Source: Elymus sibiricus (Eukaryota > Streptophyta > Magnoliopsida > Poales > Poaceae). From it: DNA of 64,000 nucleotides. Below, piece after piece: positions 1 to 11,724 of the stretch. A program made the translations under genes and the position numbers. Below the pieces are notes generated by a model, which was not told the origin of the DNA, ran no database searches, and saw only the letters and a program-made list of their open reading frames with translations. The stretch is from assembly GCA_039707655.1 (NCBI GenBank), contig CM077668.1:66667086-66731085 (forward strand). Reading direction: 5' to 3'. The stretch's first letter is position 1, and each line of letters starts with the position of its first letter.

Positions 1-434
1 CCTCGAGATGGCGGTGCACCGTCCCGAAAGTCTTCTCTATATTTTTTCTAGGGCAAATGGACTTATATACCAGAAAATGGGGGCCAGAGGCTGGCAAGGG
101 GCCCCACGAGCCACCAGGGCGCGCCTGGGGGGTGGCGCGCCCTGGTGCCTCGTGGGCACCTGGGTGGCCCCCTCTGGTACTTCTTGCTTCCAGTATTTTT
201 TATTTATTCCAAAATAAATCTCCATGAAATTTTAGCTCATTTGGACATGTGCAGAATATGTATCTCTGACATAGCTTTTTCAGGTCCAGAATTCCAGCTG
301 CCGGCAATCTCCCTCCTTGTGTAAATCTTGCATATTAAGAGAGAAAAGGCATTAGAATTGCTCCACAAAGTGTTATATTGATTAAAAACATTATAAATAC
401 TAGTAGTAAAACATGATGCAAAATGGACGTATCA
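1..434 (-). mobile_element. Right end of a reverse-oriented LTR (element L0), cut by the window edge
   Basis: The segment ends at 434 with ..GGACGTATCA, so the reverse strand starts TGATACGTCC, a typical Triticeae LTR start. Sequence resumes at 435 with gag of element G, so L0 is inserted in that gag. It carries the GC-rich inverted module (about 99-175) and, on the minus strand, a TATATAA-type promoter box near 69-76. Its other end and target duplication lie outside the window. The family name is not assigned. Confidence 0.75.
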
Positions 435-1703
435 TCGAGGCAATCGTTGCCTCTCGGCTTAGCATCCGGTACGAATGGCTTGCACGCCAGCTCGGGCAGG
501 ACAAGCTGAGGACTATGGCAGCCCTTACCTCACTGATGACCTGCTTTTGCGCGGGAGAGGATAGTTGGCTGGCCTGCAGCTCTCACAACGGTGAAGCTGG
601 CACCTCGGAAGCCCGCGACGGCAATGGCAAACCCAGGCGCAATAAGAACAAGTGCAGTCATAAAAACAGCAGGAGCGACACCGAGGATGCTACAGTTAAT
701 GCAAGGTTTCAACGGTCCTAGAGCCGGACAGAAAAAGAAGCCCTTCAAAGGGAACAAGGACGAACCTAGCCAGCTGGACAAGATCCTCGATAAACCATGC
801 CAGATCCATGGCACCTCGGATAAACCCTCAAACCATACCAATCGGAACTGCTGGGTCTTCAAGCAGGCTGGAAAAATAGCAACGGAGGGTCACAGTAAAG
901 GCCAGCCTCGCAGCGAGGACGACGACGAACCTTAGTGGCTGAACAATGGAGGCCAGAAACAATTCCCTCCTGAGGTAAAAGACATGAACATGATTTACGT
1001 CACTCACATTCCCAAGTGGGAACGGAAACGGGCACTTCAGGACGTGTATGCCTTAGAGCCCGTTGCCCCGAAGTATAATCCATGGTCGGCCTACCCGATC
1101 ACGTTCGACAAACACGACCATCCGACCACCATATGGCACAGAGGGTCAGTAGCCTTGGTCTTGGATCCCATCGTTGATGGGTTCCATTTAACACGCGTCC
1201 TCATGGATGGAGGCAGCAGCCTTAACTTGATCTATGTGGACAGGATCAGAAAGATGGGCATTGACTCATCACGGATCAAGCCCAGCGCAACCACCTTTAA
1301 AGGTGTCATACCTGGCGTCGAAGCCAGCTGCACAGGAACAATCACACTGGAAGTAGTCTTCGGCTCACCCGAAAACTTCCGGAGCGAAGAGTTAATCTTC
1401 GATATCGTCCCCTTTCGAAGCGGTTATTACCACGCGTTGCTTGGGCACACCGCATTTGCTCGCTTCAACGCGGTCCCGCACTATGCATATTTAAAGCTAA
1501 AGATGTTGGGACCAAATGGTGTTATCACAGTCAATGGTAACACCGAGCGCTCCCTCCGCACAGAGGAGCAGACCGCGGCTTTCGCAGCCGAGGTCCAGGC
1601 AATCGAGGAGGCATCCCGTGCAATGAAAAGCATACAGGGCTCGTCGAAGCATACACGAGCCGCACTGGCTGACCTCGGACAGCCATCCACCAACCCCAAA
1701 TAG
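435..1703 (+). pseudogene. gag C-terminus, zinc finger and aspartic protease of element G (frameshifted, one in-frame stop)
   Basis: The gag C-terminal part reads in one frame to about 700 (LARQLGQDKLRTMAALTSL). The zinc-finger segment lies in another frame (591-935) with a C-X2-H-X8-H-X4-C pattern beginning CQIHGTSD and ending CWVFKQAGK. In that same frame a TAG at 933-935 interrupts reading just before the protease part (984-1703). The protease part has VLMDGGSSLNLIY, the lineage form of the catalytic Asp-Gly region, and a later ALLGHTAF flap-type region. Homology appears to end around 1703; a weak coding-like stretch continues in 1781-2059. The frameshift and stop mean it cannot make a full Gag-protease unless the stop is read through. 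The L0 LTR truncates its 5' side. Confidence 0.8.
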
Positions 1704-3005
1704 GGGTACGGGCTCCTCGTTCACCTCCCTATGGAAGGGCACTACGTTCCTAGGGTGCACAATTTCGCACTCAAGATCCCATGGGAGGCCGAGGAGCCAA
1801 AAAACATTGTGCGTCATTCTCGGCCCAACCAAGCAACGATGAAGTGAAGACCTACATACCGACAAGGCACTATAAAAGGCCTAAACGGGAGCAGCACGAC
1901 TACATGGCGTCAACCATCAAGCGGCAGCTACGCACCTTTTTGAAGGACCCGACCGTCAACAGCATCAAGCAAATGGACGACCGAGGTAGAAGGCTGCACA
2001 CACCTCGCCATAGACGAGGTCGCGCTGGTAAACAGCAAGGAAGCGTAGACGTGTGGTAGGAAAGGATTCGGGCTAATAAACCCAGCAGCGTTCACCCTGT
2101 TCTTACTCCATTTCTTTCTATCTCTTTTTCACAACGTCGTATCTTTTGTAAGTCTCTTTTGATAAAGCTCGGCATGTACAGCTTGATCATATGCAATAAA
2201 GAAGAATAGAGCCTTCGAGGTCACCATAGATATTCTTATGTTCCTTTCATTGACTGCCTTTGAGTTAAGAGACCACTTTATAGGCCTAGCTTTAAAACTA
2301 ATGCCTAAGTTACAAGTCCGAAGTAGCTATTCGGCGTCTCAGATGTTGCGTTATATGAATCAGTTTCGAACCTCGAGTTTGGTCAATAGTTGGGTTGCCC
2401 GGCTCCTGTGCTTACCTCTTACATTCCCAATCTATTCGGCTAAGAGTGTAAAGGGAGAACCACTACGATTGCATTTCCAACTCATATGGTAAAGTGCCTT
2501 AGTGGAGAAAGCCGAAAACTGACAGTCTTGGAAAGCATAAACTGGTCGGCCAGCTGATGACAGTATCAAACATAGGATCATTAGAGATCCTCCGTGTCAA
2601 ACGACGGGCTTTTTCTTAAGATAAGCCGAAGTGACTAGTGGCTTCAACCCCGGCTACCGCCGAGCACTTCACACACCAAGGGATCGTTACCAGCCCCCAT
2701 AGTTAAGGTCCTAAGACTAAGTGAAAGCTATAAAACAAATACAATTTGATTGCCTTGTTTCATATGCATGGACCGCCTTCGGGAACCGAGACGTCGGCTA
2801 AGGGTCGAGACTGCATATGAAACACCCTTTGTATCCTGTACAAAGGGGCTGAAGCCGACGACTGGTCGCTTTCAGTTTCAAATCGGTCACACAGGAGCCC
2901 AAAAATAAAAAGGATAAAACACATCCACATGTCGGAATGTAAAGCCACATTCATTAGAAAAGCATGTCTTTACATCTTGCTAACTTCAGCATTCTGAAGT
3001 ATAAA
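1704..3005 (+). other. Non-coding middle of element G
   Basis: Apart from a short basic coding-like stretch at 1781-2059 there is no convincing ORF. An AATAAA-type signal (GCAATAAAG) lies near 2193. This region occupies the place where an autonomous element would carry reverse transcriptase and integrase; neither is visible. Confidence 0.6.
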
Positions 3006-5278
3006 CTAAAAATACAAAGTGTTCTTAGGGCATTGGGCCTCGGTAATCCGAGCTCCCTCCAACACCCCGGCAAGGAACCGTTCCACGGTCCGGTCCTTCC
3101 CTTCGGGGGGGAGTGGGGCTGAAGCCACGATCGACGCGTCGAGGCGTGGGTAGTGCGTCTTCATGCAGGCATATGCCTGCTGGACGCCCTCCAAGCATGT
3201 AGACCGCTTCCAGCGCGTCACTTGGGGACCGACCTCTTGCAGACGGGCCACCAGACCGAAGAAGCTGGACGGCGGCGGCTCCGAGGGCCAGAGATGGACG
3301 CAAAGATCTTGCAGTGCCGGTGTCGCCATGCGAAAGAGCTCCATTAGCTACTTCATCTGATGATTCAGCAGCTTTGGTTGTTATGGCACCTGGAATTGCT
3401 GCCAGAACGCCCTCTCTGTGGCATGGCCCTCCCGAGCGCCAAAGTAGCGGCCGGCGTCTGCCGCGCTCCTCGAGAGATCCGTGAAGGCCTCTGCGGATCG
3501 CCATAGTTGAGTGAGCTCGACGAACCCCTTGCGGCCAAAAACACATTGAAGCAGAAATGGCTTACCAGTAGCGATCTGCCTCACTTGCTGGAGCACTTCG
3601 CGGTCCGCCCGGGCCTGGGTCTGGACCTCAGCGTGTGACGAGCGCAGCTTCTCGAGCTCCATGTCCGCCTCCTTCTTCTTCTCCTGAAGGGCATCGCGCT
3701 CAAGGTACACGCCCTTCAGGGTGTCCTCCACCTCGAGGACCTGGGCCCGGTCTTTGTCCCGAGCTGCCTTCTCTTCGACCAGCTCCTTCTCGGCCCATGC
3801 GGCCGTAGCCCTCTGCTGCTCCGCCTCCTGCTGAGTCTTTTTTAGCTCAGCCTTAAGAGCCTCAAGCTCTGTCGCCACAGTTGTCGCGTAAAAACAGCTC
3901 GACATTAACATTATAGCTCAAAACAAAATCCAAGGTGCATGTAATCGCATGGCAATTTTTTGCTTACCTTGGGCCCGCTCGATCTGCTTTTGCATCAGAT
4001 CAAGGTCCTCCTCGGAGCGCTTGAGCTTCCAATTCATCTCCGCTATCTCTTCAGCAGCGGAGTTCGGAGCCGAGGATGAGACCTGCACATGCACATTTGC
4101 TTACTAAGTCTCCCAGTTCGGATATCAATCCTCTGGCCGGCTTCTCTGATAAAACCAATCAGATTCTTGGGGACTACTGCATTTTGGCTTTTCCAATAAC
4201 TACTTCTCTCGACCCCAAAGCCAGTTCTTCAAACCAGCTTTGGGCTCGGGGGCTACTGCTGGCCACACACTTACATGTGCTGCCCTACGACACAATGAAA
4301 TGTCTTCGGATAAAAGCACCTACTCATATACGAAACAAGTGCTGAGAAACGTACCTCGAAACCCTTGATAAGGCCCTTAAAGAACTCGTGCATTCCGGCC
4401 TCTACGGACCGGAAGCCGCTCAGCGTCATGCCGATAAGGGCATGGTGCTCTTCTGTGATAGAGGTGCCCGTTAAGGCTACCTCCATCTCGTCGGCCCACC
4501 CCGCAGTGACACGCCCTGGGGCGGGAGGGGTGGACAGAACAGCCTCAGGTCCTGCCACTGTCGTGGCGGGAATGGAGGCCTCTGGCTGTGGCGTTGGCGC
4601 CAGAGATGCTTGGGGCGGGGCCGCTGTCTGGCCCAACCCCTCTTCAGGGACCTCGGGGGCCACGTCCCCTTGACCATGGTCGGCCGAGGTCTTGGCCTCG
4701 GCCGTAGAAACTTGTACCTCAGTCCCCGCAGTGTTGACAGGGGGGACCGGGTTGGATGTCGCCTTCTCCAGCCCTTTGAGAGCAGGAGGGGTCACGGCAC
4801 GCTCGGGAGTCGTGCTATCCGCCATTGAGGGCGGAGGAAACCCGTCCAAAGCATCGTCGCCTATATGGAGACGCTGTGGACTGAGGAGAGACGTGTTAGA
4901 AACTCTACACAGAAGAAACTTTTAAACTTACTTCGGGAATATTGGAATTTACCTCCGAGGTGCCGGTTTCTTCCTCTTCGGCTGGAGGAGATCACCGTCC
5001 AACTCGTCGGAGAGTGCGATCTTCTCCGGCGAGACCCGCTTGCCAGCGGGGTGAGTGGAAGCCTTGCGCAGCCGTTTGAGGCCCTTGAGCCGCGCATCCT
5101 CCCCGGCGTCCTCGGACTCCGCACTTTTTTCCCTTAGGGGAAGGTTCCTCTTCCCCCGTGTCCTCCTCCTCCTCGTCCGAGGAGGCATGGGTCTCCTCGG
5201 ATCGAGTCACCGAGGTATCCCGTGTATGAAGCCCCCCCCCCCCCGCCTCTGTGATGGTTTCGGCTCCTTGGGGGGCAC
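3006..5278 (-). pseudogene. Antisense gene of element G, 3' exons (coiled-coil part)
   Basis: This is the continuation of the antisense gene that starts at 34771. Exons read downward. A Lys/Arg/Glu-rich exon ends near 4953 (CGGAG|GTAAAT). An exon from about 4849 to 4351 contains GMTLSGFRSVEAGMHEFFKG (donor GAG|GTACGT). A small exon lies at 4082-3971 (acceptor TGCAG, donor CAAG|GTAAGC). A coiled-coil exon lies near 3884-3571 (TELEALKAELKKTQQEAEQQ, heptad-like; donor ACTG|GTAAGC). The last coding stretch ends at 3006. Splice sites are assigned by eye. A poly-C tract at 5232-5244 shifts the frame. Grass proteins annotated 'putative gypsy type transposon' have this layout, an N-terminal globular domain then a coiled coil; their function is unknown to me. 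Element R splits the gene. Confidence 0.65.
5274..5278. other. Target-site duplication GGCAC of element R, left copy
   Basis: GGCAC at 5274-5278 directly precedes TGATAACCC. The same five bases at 33817-33821 follow ..GACGTATCA. A matching 5-bp duplication flanking TG..CA ends shows that everything between belongs to one insertion event plus later nested insertions. Confidence 0.9.
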
Positions 5279-6557
5279 TGATAACCCACAAGTATAGGGG
5301 ATCGCAACAGTTTTCGAGGGTAGAGTATTCAACCCAAATTTATTGATTCGACACAAGGGGAGCCAAAGAATATTTGCAAGTATTAGCAGTTGAGTTGTCA
5401 ATTCAACCACACCTGGAGACTAAATATCTACAGCAGAGTGATCAGTAGCACAGTAGTATGATAGTTTGATAGTAGTAGCAGTAATAGTAACGGTAACAGT
5501 AATAGTAGTAGCAATTGTAACAGTAGTAGCAACAGTAGTAACTTAGCAAGAACAATACGTGAAAAACTCGTAGGCATTGGATCGGTGATATACGTTGGAT
5601 AACATTCATCATGTAACAGTCATAACCTAGGGCGACACAGAACTAGCTCCAATTCATCAATGTAATGTAGGCATGTATTCCGTATATAGTCATACGTGCT
5701 TGCGATAAGAACTTGCATGACATCTTTTGTCCTACCCTCCCATAGCAGCGGGGTCCACAAGGAAACTAAGGGATATTAAGGCCTCCTTTTAATAGAGAAC
5801 CGGAACAAAGCATTAGCACTTAGTGAATACATGAACTCTTCAAACTACGGCAACCACCGGAAAGAATCCCAATTATTGTCACCTTGGGGTATGCGGGTCA
5901 TAACACGTAGCAGGTGCATATAACTTGCAAGATCGGATCAAGAACACAAATATATTCATGAAAACATAAAGGGTTCAGATCTGAAATCATGGCACTCGGG
6001 CCCTAATGACAAGCATTAAGCATAGCAAAGTCATAGCAACATCAATCTCAGAACATAGTGGATACTACGGATCAAGCCCTAACAAAACTAACTCGATTAC
6101 ATGATAAATCTCATCCAACTCACCACCGTCCAGCAAGCCTACGAAGAAATTACTCACTCTCGGCGGTGAGCATCAAGAAATTGGTGATGAAGGATGGTTG
6201 ACGATGACGATGCCGGAAGATCCCCCTCTCCGGAGCCCCAAACGGACTCCAGATCTGGCCTCCCGATAAAGAACAGGAGGTGGCGGCGGCTCCGTATCGT
6301 GAAACACAATAAAACTACCTCTCCTATTTTTTCCTTCGGGAAACTGAATTTATAGCGTTGGAATTAGGTCAGACGGAGCCACGTGGGCCCCACGAGGTAC
6401 TAGGGCGCGCCACCCCCCTGGCGCGCCCTGGTGCCTCGTGGGCTCTGGGTGGCCCCCCTTCTGTTGATTCTTGCGCCAATAATTTTTATATATTCCATAA
6501 AAATTCTCCAAAAAGTTTCATCCAAATCCAAGAACTTTGATTTCTGCACAAAAACAA
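5279..6557 (-). repeat. R 3' LTR, truncated at its start
   Basis: It begins TGATAACCCACAAGTATAGG (reverse of the LTR end) and matches the R 5' LTR 32435-33816 with about 25-30 differences by eye. It contains an AGT/AAC-type trinucleotide tract (about 5455-5545), 18 bp longer than in the other R LTR, and a GC-rich inverted module (about 6378-6462). The last ~110 bp, which should end GTATCA, are missing; the break is at about 6557. Confidence 0.9.
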
Positions 6558-6580
6558 TTGCCATGGTGTTGTTTTTGTGC
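6546..6580. other. Head-to-head LTR palindrome junction with 11-nt loop
   Basis: The arm GCACAAAAACAA (6546-6557) is mirrored by TTGTTTTTGTGC (6569-6580) around the loop TTGCCATGGTG. To the left runs the reverse-oriented R LTR and to the right the forward F LTR. Both have lost roughly the same ~110-bp LTR terminus, and the R polypurine tract that should lie between them is gone. See the finding on centre deletion. Confidence 0.8.
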
Positions 6581-6727
6581 AGAAATCAAAGTTCTTGGAT
6601 TTGGATGAAACTTTTTGGAGAATTTTTATGGAATATATAAAAATTATTTGTGCAAGAATCAACAGAAGGGGGGCCACCCAGTGCCCACGAGGCACCAGGG
6701 CGCGCCACCCCCCTCCCCTAGGCGCGC
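6558..6727 (+). repeat. F 5' LTR, left part
   Basis: Forward LTR sequence from the internal position TTGCCATGGTG to the GC-rich module, where N is inserted. It continues at 14826. It corresponds to about 22833-22993 of the F 3' LTR. Confidence 0.85.
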
Positions 6728-8375
6728 TGATGTCTACTACACAACTTGTTCTTGTAGACTCGTGTTGGGCCTCCAAGCGCAGAGGTTTGTAGGACAGTAG
6801 CAATTTTCCCTCAAGTGGATGACCTAAGGTTTATCAATCCGTGGGAGGCATAGGATGAAGATGGTCTCTCTCAAACAACCCTGCAACAAATTAACAAAGA
6901 GTCTCTTGTGTCCCCAACACACCCAATACAATGGTAAATTGTATAGGTGCACTAGTTCGGCGAAGAGATGGTGATACAAGTGTAGTATGGATAGTAGATA
7001 TAGGTTTTTGTAATCTGAAATAATAAAAACAGCAAGGTAAATAGTAATAAAAGTGAGCACAAACGGTATTGCAATGCTTGAAAATAAGGCCTAGGGTTCA
7101 TACTTTCACTAGTGCAATCTCTCAACAATGCTAATATAATTGGATCATATAACCATCCCTCAACGTGCGATAAAGAATCACTCCCAAGTTCCTATTAGTG
7201 GAGAACATAAGATAGAAATTGTTTGTAGGGTACGAAACCACCTCAAAGTTATCCTTTCCGATTGATCTATTGAGCTATTCCTATAAGTGTCACAAACAGC
7301 CCTACAGTTCATACTAAAATAACACCATATGATACACATCAACCAACTCTAATGTCACCTAGATACTCCAATGTCACCACAAGTATCCGTGAGTTGATTA
7401 TACGATATGCATCAAACAACTTCATAATCATAATATTCAATCCACACAAAGAACTCCGAGGAGCACCCCAAAGTTTCTATCGGAGAAAAGATAATGAAAA
7501 CTTGCATCAACCCCTATGCATAGATTACCCCAATGTCACCACGGGAATCCGCGAGTTGAGTGCCAAAACATATATCAAGTGAATCAATATAATACCCCGT
7601 TGTCACCACGGGTATTCATATGCAAGACATACATCAAGTGTTCTCAAATCTGAAATATTCAATCCAACAATAACGAAACCTCAAAGGGAAAAGATTCGAT
7701 TCATCACAACAAGGATAGAGAGGGAAGAAACACCATATGATCCAACTATATTAACAAAGCTCGCGATACATCAAGATCATGCCAAATCAAGAACACGAGA
7801 GAGAGAGAGAGATAAAACACATAGCTACTGGTACAAACCCTCACCCCCGAGGGTGAACTACTCCCTCCTCGTCATGGAGACCGCCGGGATGATGAAGATG
7901 GCCTCCGGTGATGATTCCCCCCTCAGACAGGGTGCTGGAAAGGGCTGTAGATGAGATCGTGGAGGTACAGAGGCTTGCGGCGGCGTAAAAACTCATCTAG
8001 GTTAACTTTCAGGGGTTTCTGAATATATATGATTTTACAGCGTTGGAATCACGCGAAACGGAGCCACGTGGGCCCCACGAGGTAGCAGGGCGCGCCTGGG
8101 GGGGTGGCGCGCCCTGGTGCCTCGTGGGCACTAGGTGGCCCCCCTCCAGTGGGTCTTGGTTCCAGTATTTTTTATTTGTCCCATAAAAAATCTCCAAAAA
8201 GTTTCATCCAATTCCAAGAATTTTTATTTCTGCACAAAAAACAACACCATGGCAATTCTGCTGAAAACAGCATCAGTCCGGGTTAGTTCCAATCAAATCA
8301 TACCAAAACCATATAGAATTGTTATAAACATGGCATGAATACTTCATAAATTATAGATACATTGGAGACGTATCA
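6728..8375 (-). repeat. N 3' LTR
   Basis: It runs from TGATGTCTACTACACAACTT to ..TTGGAGACGTATCA. It contains a GC-rich inverted module (about 8068-8146), a GA microsatellite near 7797-7814 and, on the minus strand, a TATA-like stretch following the module. Confidence 0.92.
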
Positions 8376-8390
8376 GCATCCCCAAGCTTA
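8376..8390 (-). promoter_or_regulatory. N polypurine tract
   Basis: Reverse strand TAAGCTTGGGGATGC abuts the 3' LTR start TGATACG. The polypurine tract primes plus-strand DNA synthesis in LTR retrotransposons. Near-copies recur inside N (see findings). Confidence 0.8.
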
Positions 8391-11300
8391 ATTCCTGCTC
8401 GTCCTCGAGTAGGTAAATGATAAAAGAAATAATTTATGAAGTGTGAATGCTAGCATAGTGCATAAGTTTGATCAATGATAATTTCAATCACTTTTCCTAG
8501 CATCAATATATATCATAATCAGTAGCTCATAAAGCTTCTCCTGATCAAGTAGCAAGCTATTCACATGTTTAAAGTATAGACCATAAACTTTCTTGAAAAC
8601 TAACAAACTATGTTCTCAGTCAACAATGCAATTGCAATTCATCATATTTTCAGGAAGGGTCTCATGTAGGAGCTTATTAGCAAGTCCACATACTCAACCA
8701 TCATTTAGTCTTCTATGATTGCTAACACTCACGACATATATATGGAGCAAAAAGTTTCAGCCAGACATATAGAAAGATAGGGCTTAATGTTTTGCCTCCC
8801 AACTTATTCACCTCAAGGATGATGTCAACAATAATAACTCATGATCACTCATATCCAACTGGATATATATGCCTAGATCTTTCCCCACCACATGATGCTT
8901 GCAAAAGAGAAAAATAAAAAGGAATGGAGGAGAACACTATTGACTCTTGCATAAAAAATAAATACATAAAAGTAAAAGATAGGCCCTTCGCAGAGGGAGG
9001 CAGAGGTTGTCATGCGCTTTTTATTGTTGGATGCACAAGCTCTTAATGCAAAGGAACGTCACGTTATATTGCCCCTTGTGATAGCAACCATTATTATGCA
9101 GTCCGTCGCTTTTATTTCTTTACCATCACAAGTTCTTACAACGCTTATTTTCCTTTGCAATAAAAGATCATACATATTTTAGGAGCAATTTTTATTGCCT
9201 TTTGCACCAATGACAACTTACTTGAAGGATCTTATTCAATCCATAGGTAGATATAGTGGACTCTCATGGCAAGAAACTGGGTTTAAGGGTTTTTGGATGC
9301 ACAAGTAGTATCTCTACTTGGTGCGGATTTTTGGCTAGCAAAGATATTGAGCAAGCACCACATGTTAGAGGATCTATGACAATATAGCTTCTATGTGAAT
9401 ATAAGCAAACATAATTCATTACGTTGTATTCCTTGTCCACCGTCAACAATTTGACATAAAATACTTAATGGGGGCTCACAATCATAAAAGATGTCCAAGA
9501 TAGTGTATTTGCATGTGAATCTTCTCTTCCCTTATTAATTCTTTCATGAATTGCATCATTGACCAATACTATGCTTGTTAACTTTCAATAAATTTTACCA
9601 CTTATACTTCTTGTATGTGAAGTCACTACTCCCCATGGGACAAGCATATGAAGCATATATAATTTCAACTTTATGAAATTCAATTCTTTCACAATTTACT
9701 CACAAGATATAAGTGAAGCACAAGAGTAAATGACAAACTACTCCAAAAAGATATAAGTGAATATCAAATGAGTAGTTAAGTAAATAGGTGGCTATGTGAG
9801 GACTCTCTCTCATTTAAAAATTTCAGATCTTAAGCATTTTATTCAAACAGCAAAGAAAACAAAATAAAATGACATTCCAAGAATAGCACATATCATGTGA
9901 AGAAGCAAAAACTTAGGCTCAACCAAGACTAACCGATAATTGTTGATGAAGAAAGGTGGGATGCCTACCGGGGCATCCCCAAGCTTAGATGCTTGAGACT
10001 TATTGAAATATTATATTGGGATGCCTTGGGCATCCCCAAGCTTGAGCTTTTGTGTCTCTTTAATTCCTCTTATATCACAGTTTCTATAAATCTTAAAAAC
10101 TTCATCCACACAAAACTCAACAAGAACTCGTGAGATAAGTTAGTATAAATCAGCTCAAAACCTCAACATTCTCTACTGAAGAAAATCACAAAAATTATAA
10201 TTAAACATTGCATACTAATTGTATCTATATATTTAATACCCCTATCCTCAAATAGAAACATTAAACTAGCAAACATATGCAAACAATGCAACTATAACAG
10301 CAATCTGCCAAAACAGAACAGTCTGTAAAGAGTGAATAAGAATCCATACTTCCCTAACTCCAAAAATTATGAAAAATTACCACGTGACATAGAACTCATG
10401 CATGCTTACTGTCTAAAAATTTCAGATTTTTATCATGTTCTGACTATTCAGGAATATTCTGTACATAACAGAAAACTTTCTGTTTTCAAACAGCAACACA
10501 TGAACTTGCAAACTGAGCATGGTAAAGGCTATAATTGGCATTTTGTTGAACTAAAAGATACAAAACATGATTATTTATAACACCAACCAAATATAAACAG
10601 AATAAAATGATGCTCCAAGCAAAACACATATTATGTGACGAATAAAAATATAGCTCCAAGTGAGGTTACCGATAATGTTGAAGACGAAAGAGGGGATGCC
10701 TTCCAGGGCATCCCCAGGCTTAGTTGCCTGGGTCTTCCTTGAATATTACCTTGGGGTGCCTTGGGAATCCCCAAGATTAGGGTCTTGCCACTCCTTATTC
10801 TCCTCATATCGATATCTCACCCAAAACTTGAAAACTTCAATCACACAAAACTTAACGGAACTTGTGAGATAGCTTAATATGATAAAAATAAATCATCCAC
10901 TTAGGTACTGTCAAGACAAGATTCATAACTGTTCTCACATAATGCCTACTGTATTCTATCATTTCCACAATTTATATTACACAATATAAGCTATGGAAAC
11001 ACTAAAACAAGCAAACTATGCACCGAAGACAGAATCTGTCAAAAAACAGAACAGCGTGTAGTGAGTGATTTAAAAGCCATACTTCTTTACCTCCAAAAAT
11101 TCTGAAAAATTAGTAAAACGTAAACAATTTGTTACCCAATACTATGGAAAAATTTCAGAATTTTTGCACGCTCTAGTACAGAATAGAAATTCCAGCACTG
11201 GACGCAAAAGTTTCTGTTTTTGCACAGAATCAAATCAACAAGCATCCACACTATCCCAAAGGCTTTACTTGGCACATTATTGAAAGAAAACATATAAAAC

Positions 11301-11724
11301 ATGATTACTACAGTATATTAATCATGTGAAAACACAAAAACAGTAGGTATAAATATTGGGTTGTCTCCCAACAAGCGATTTTCTTTAATGCCTTTTAGCT
11401 AGGCATGATGATTTCAATGGTGCTCACATAGAAGTAAAGAATTTAAACATAACGGGAGCATCATGAATCATACGTTCCTCTCTCATAATAGTTTTCAGTA
11501 GCATCATGAATGGATTCATCAATATAGCTATCACATAAAGCACTCCTTTCATGATCCACAAGCATAGAATTTTTATTACTCTCCACATAAGCAAATTTGT
11601 TCTCATTCATAATAGTGGGGATATCATATGAAACTCGAATACTATAAATTGTTTCCACATTAAAAGAGTAATGTTCAGTAAAAGGGTATTCATAATTATG
11701 ACAAGTTTTATAAATATAATCATC
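8391..11724 (-). other. Non-coding 3' internal region of N
   Basis: No ORF longer than about 80 codons. It holds further copies of GCATCCCCAAGCTT at 9973-9986 and 10030-10043 and a variant at 10708-10721. The block about 8990-9450 resembles the non-coding tail of F and R (for example the GGTAGATATAGTGGACTC region near 9246 against 25111), so N is a distant relative of that family. Confidence 0.7.

Larger units (their letters stand above)
435..5278 (+). mobile_element. Element G, left segment: non-autonomous Tat-lineage-like gypsy retrotransposon
   Basis: This is the part of G before the R insertion. It continues at 33822 after 28.5 kb of inserted DNA and ends with a 3' LTR at 35391-35881. 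Order: end of gag and zinc finger, protease, about 0.95 kb of non-coding DNA, then the 3' half of an antisense gene. No reverse transcriptase, RNase H or integrase motifs are visible. Tat/Grande/RIRE2-type elements are known for antisense ORFs between pol and the 3' LTR, and the sense-antisense layout fits. The 5' LTR and gag start lie left of the window. Confidence 0.75.

Noticed and set aside
933..935. TAG between the zinc finger and protease of G as possible programmed readthrough
   Set aside because: Upstream gag is already frameshifted in this copy and no second G copy is in the window for comparison, so decay is the simpler reading.
5455..5545. Short regular repeats that could suggest an array of spacers
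   Set aside because: Simple AGT/AAC trinucleotide tract in the LTR; no conserved repeat-spacer structure, and the genome is a plant.
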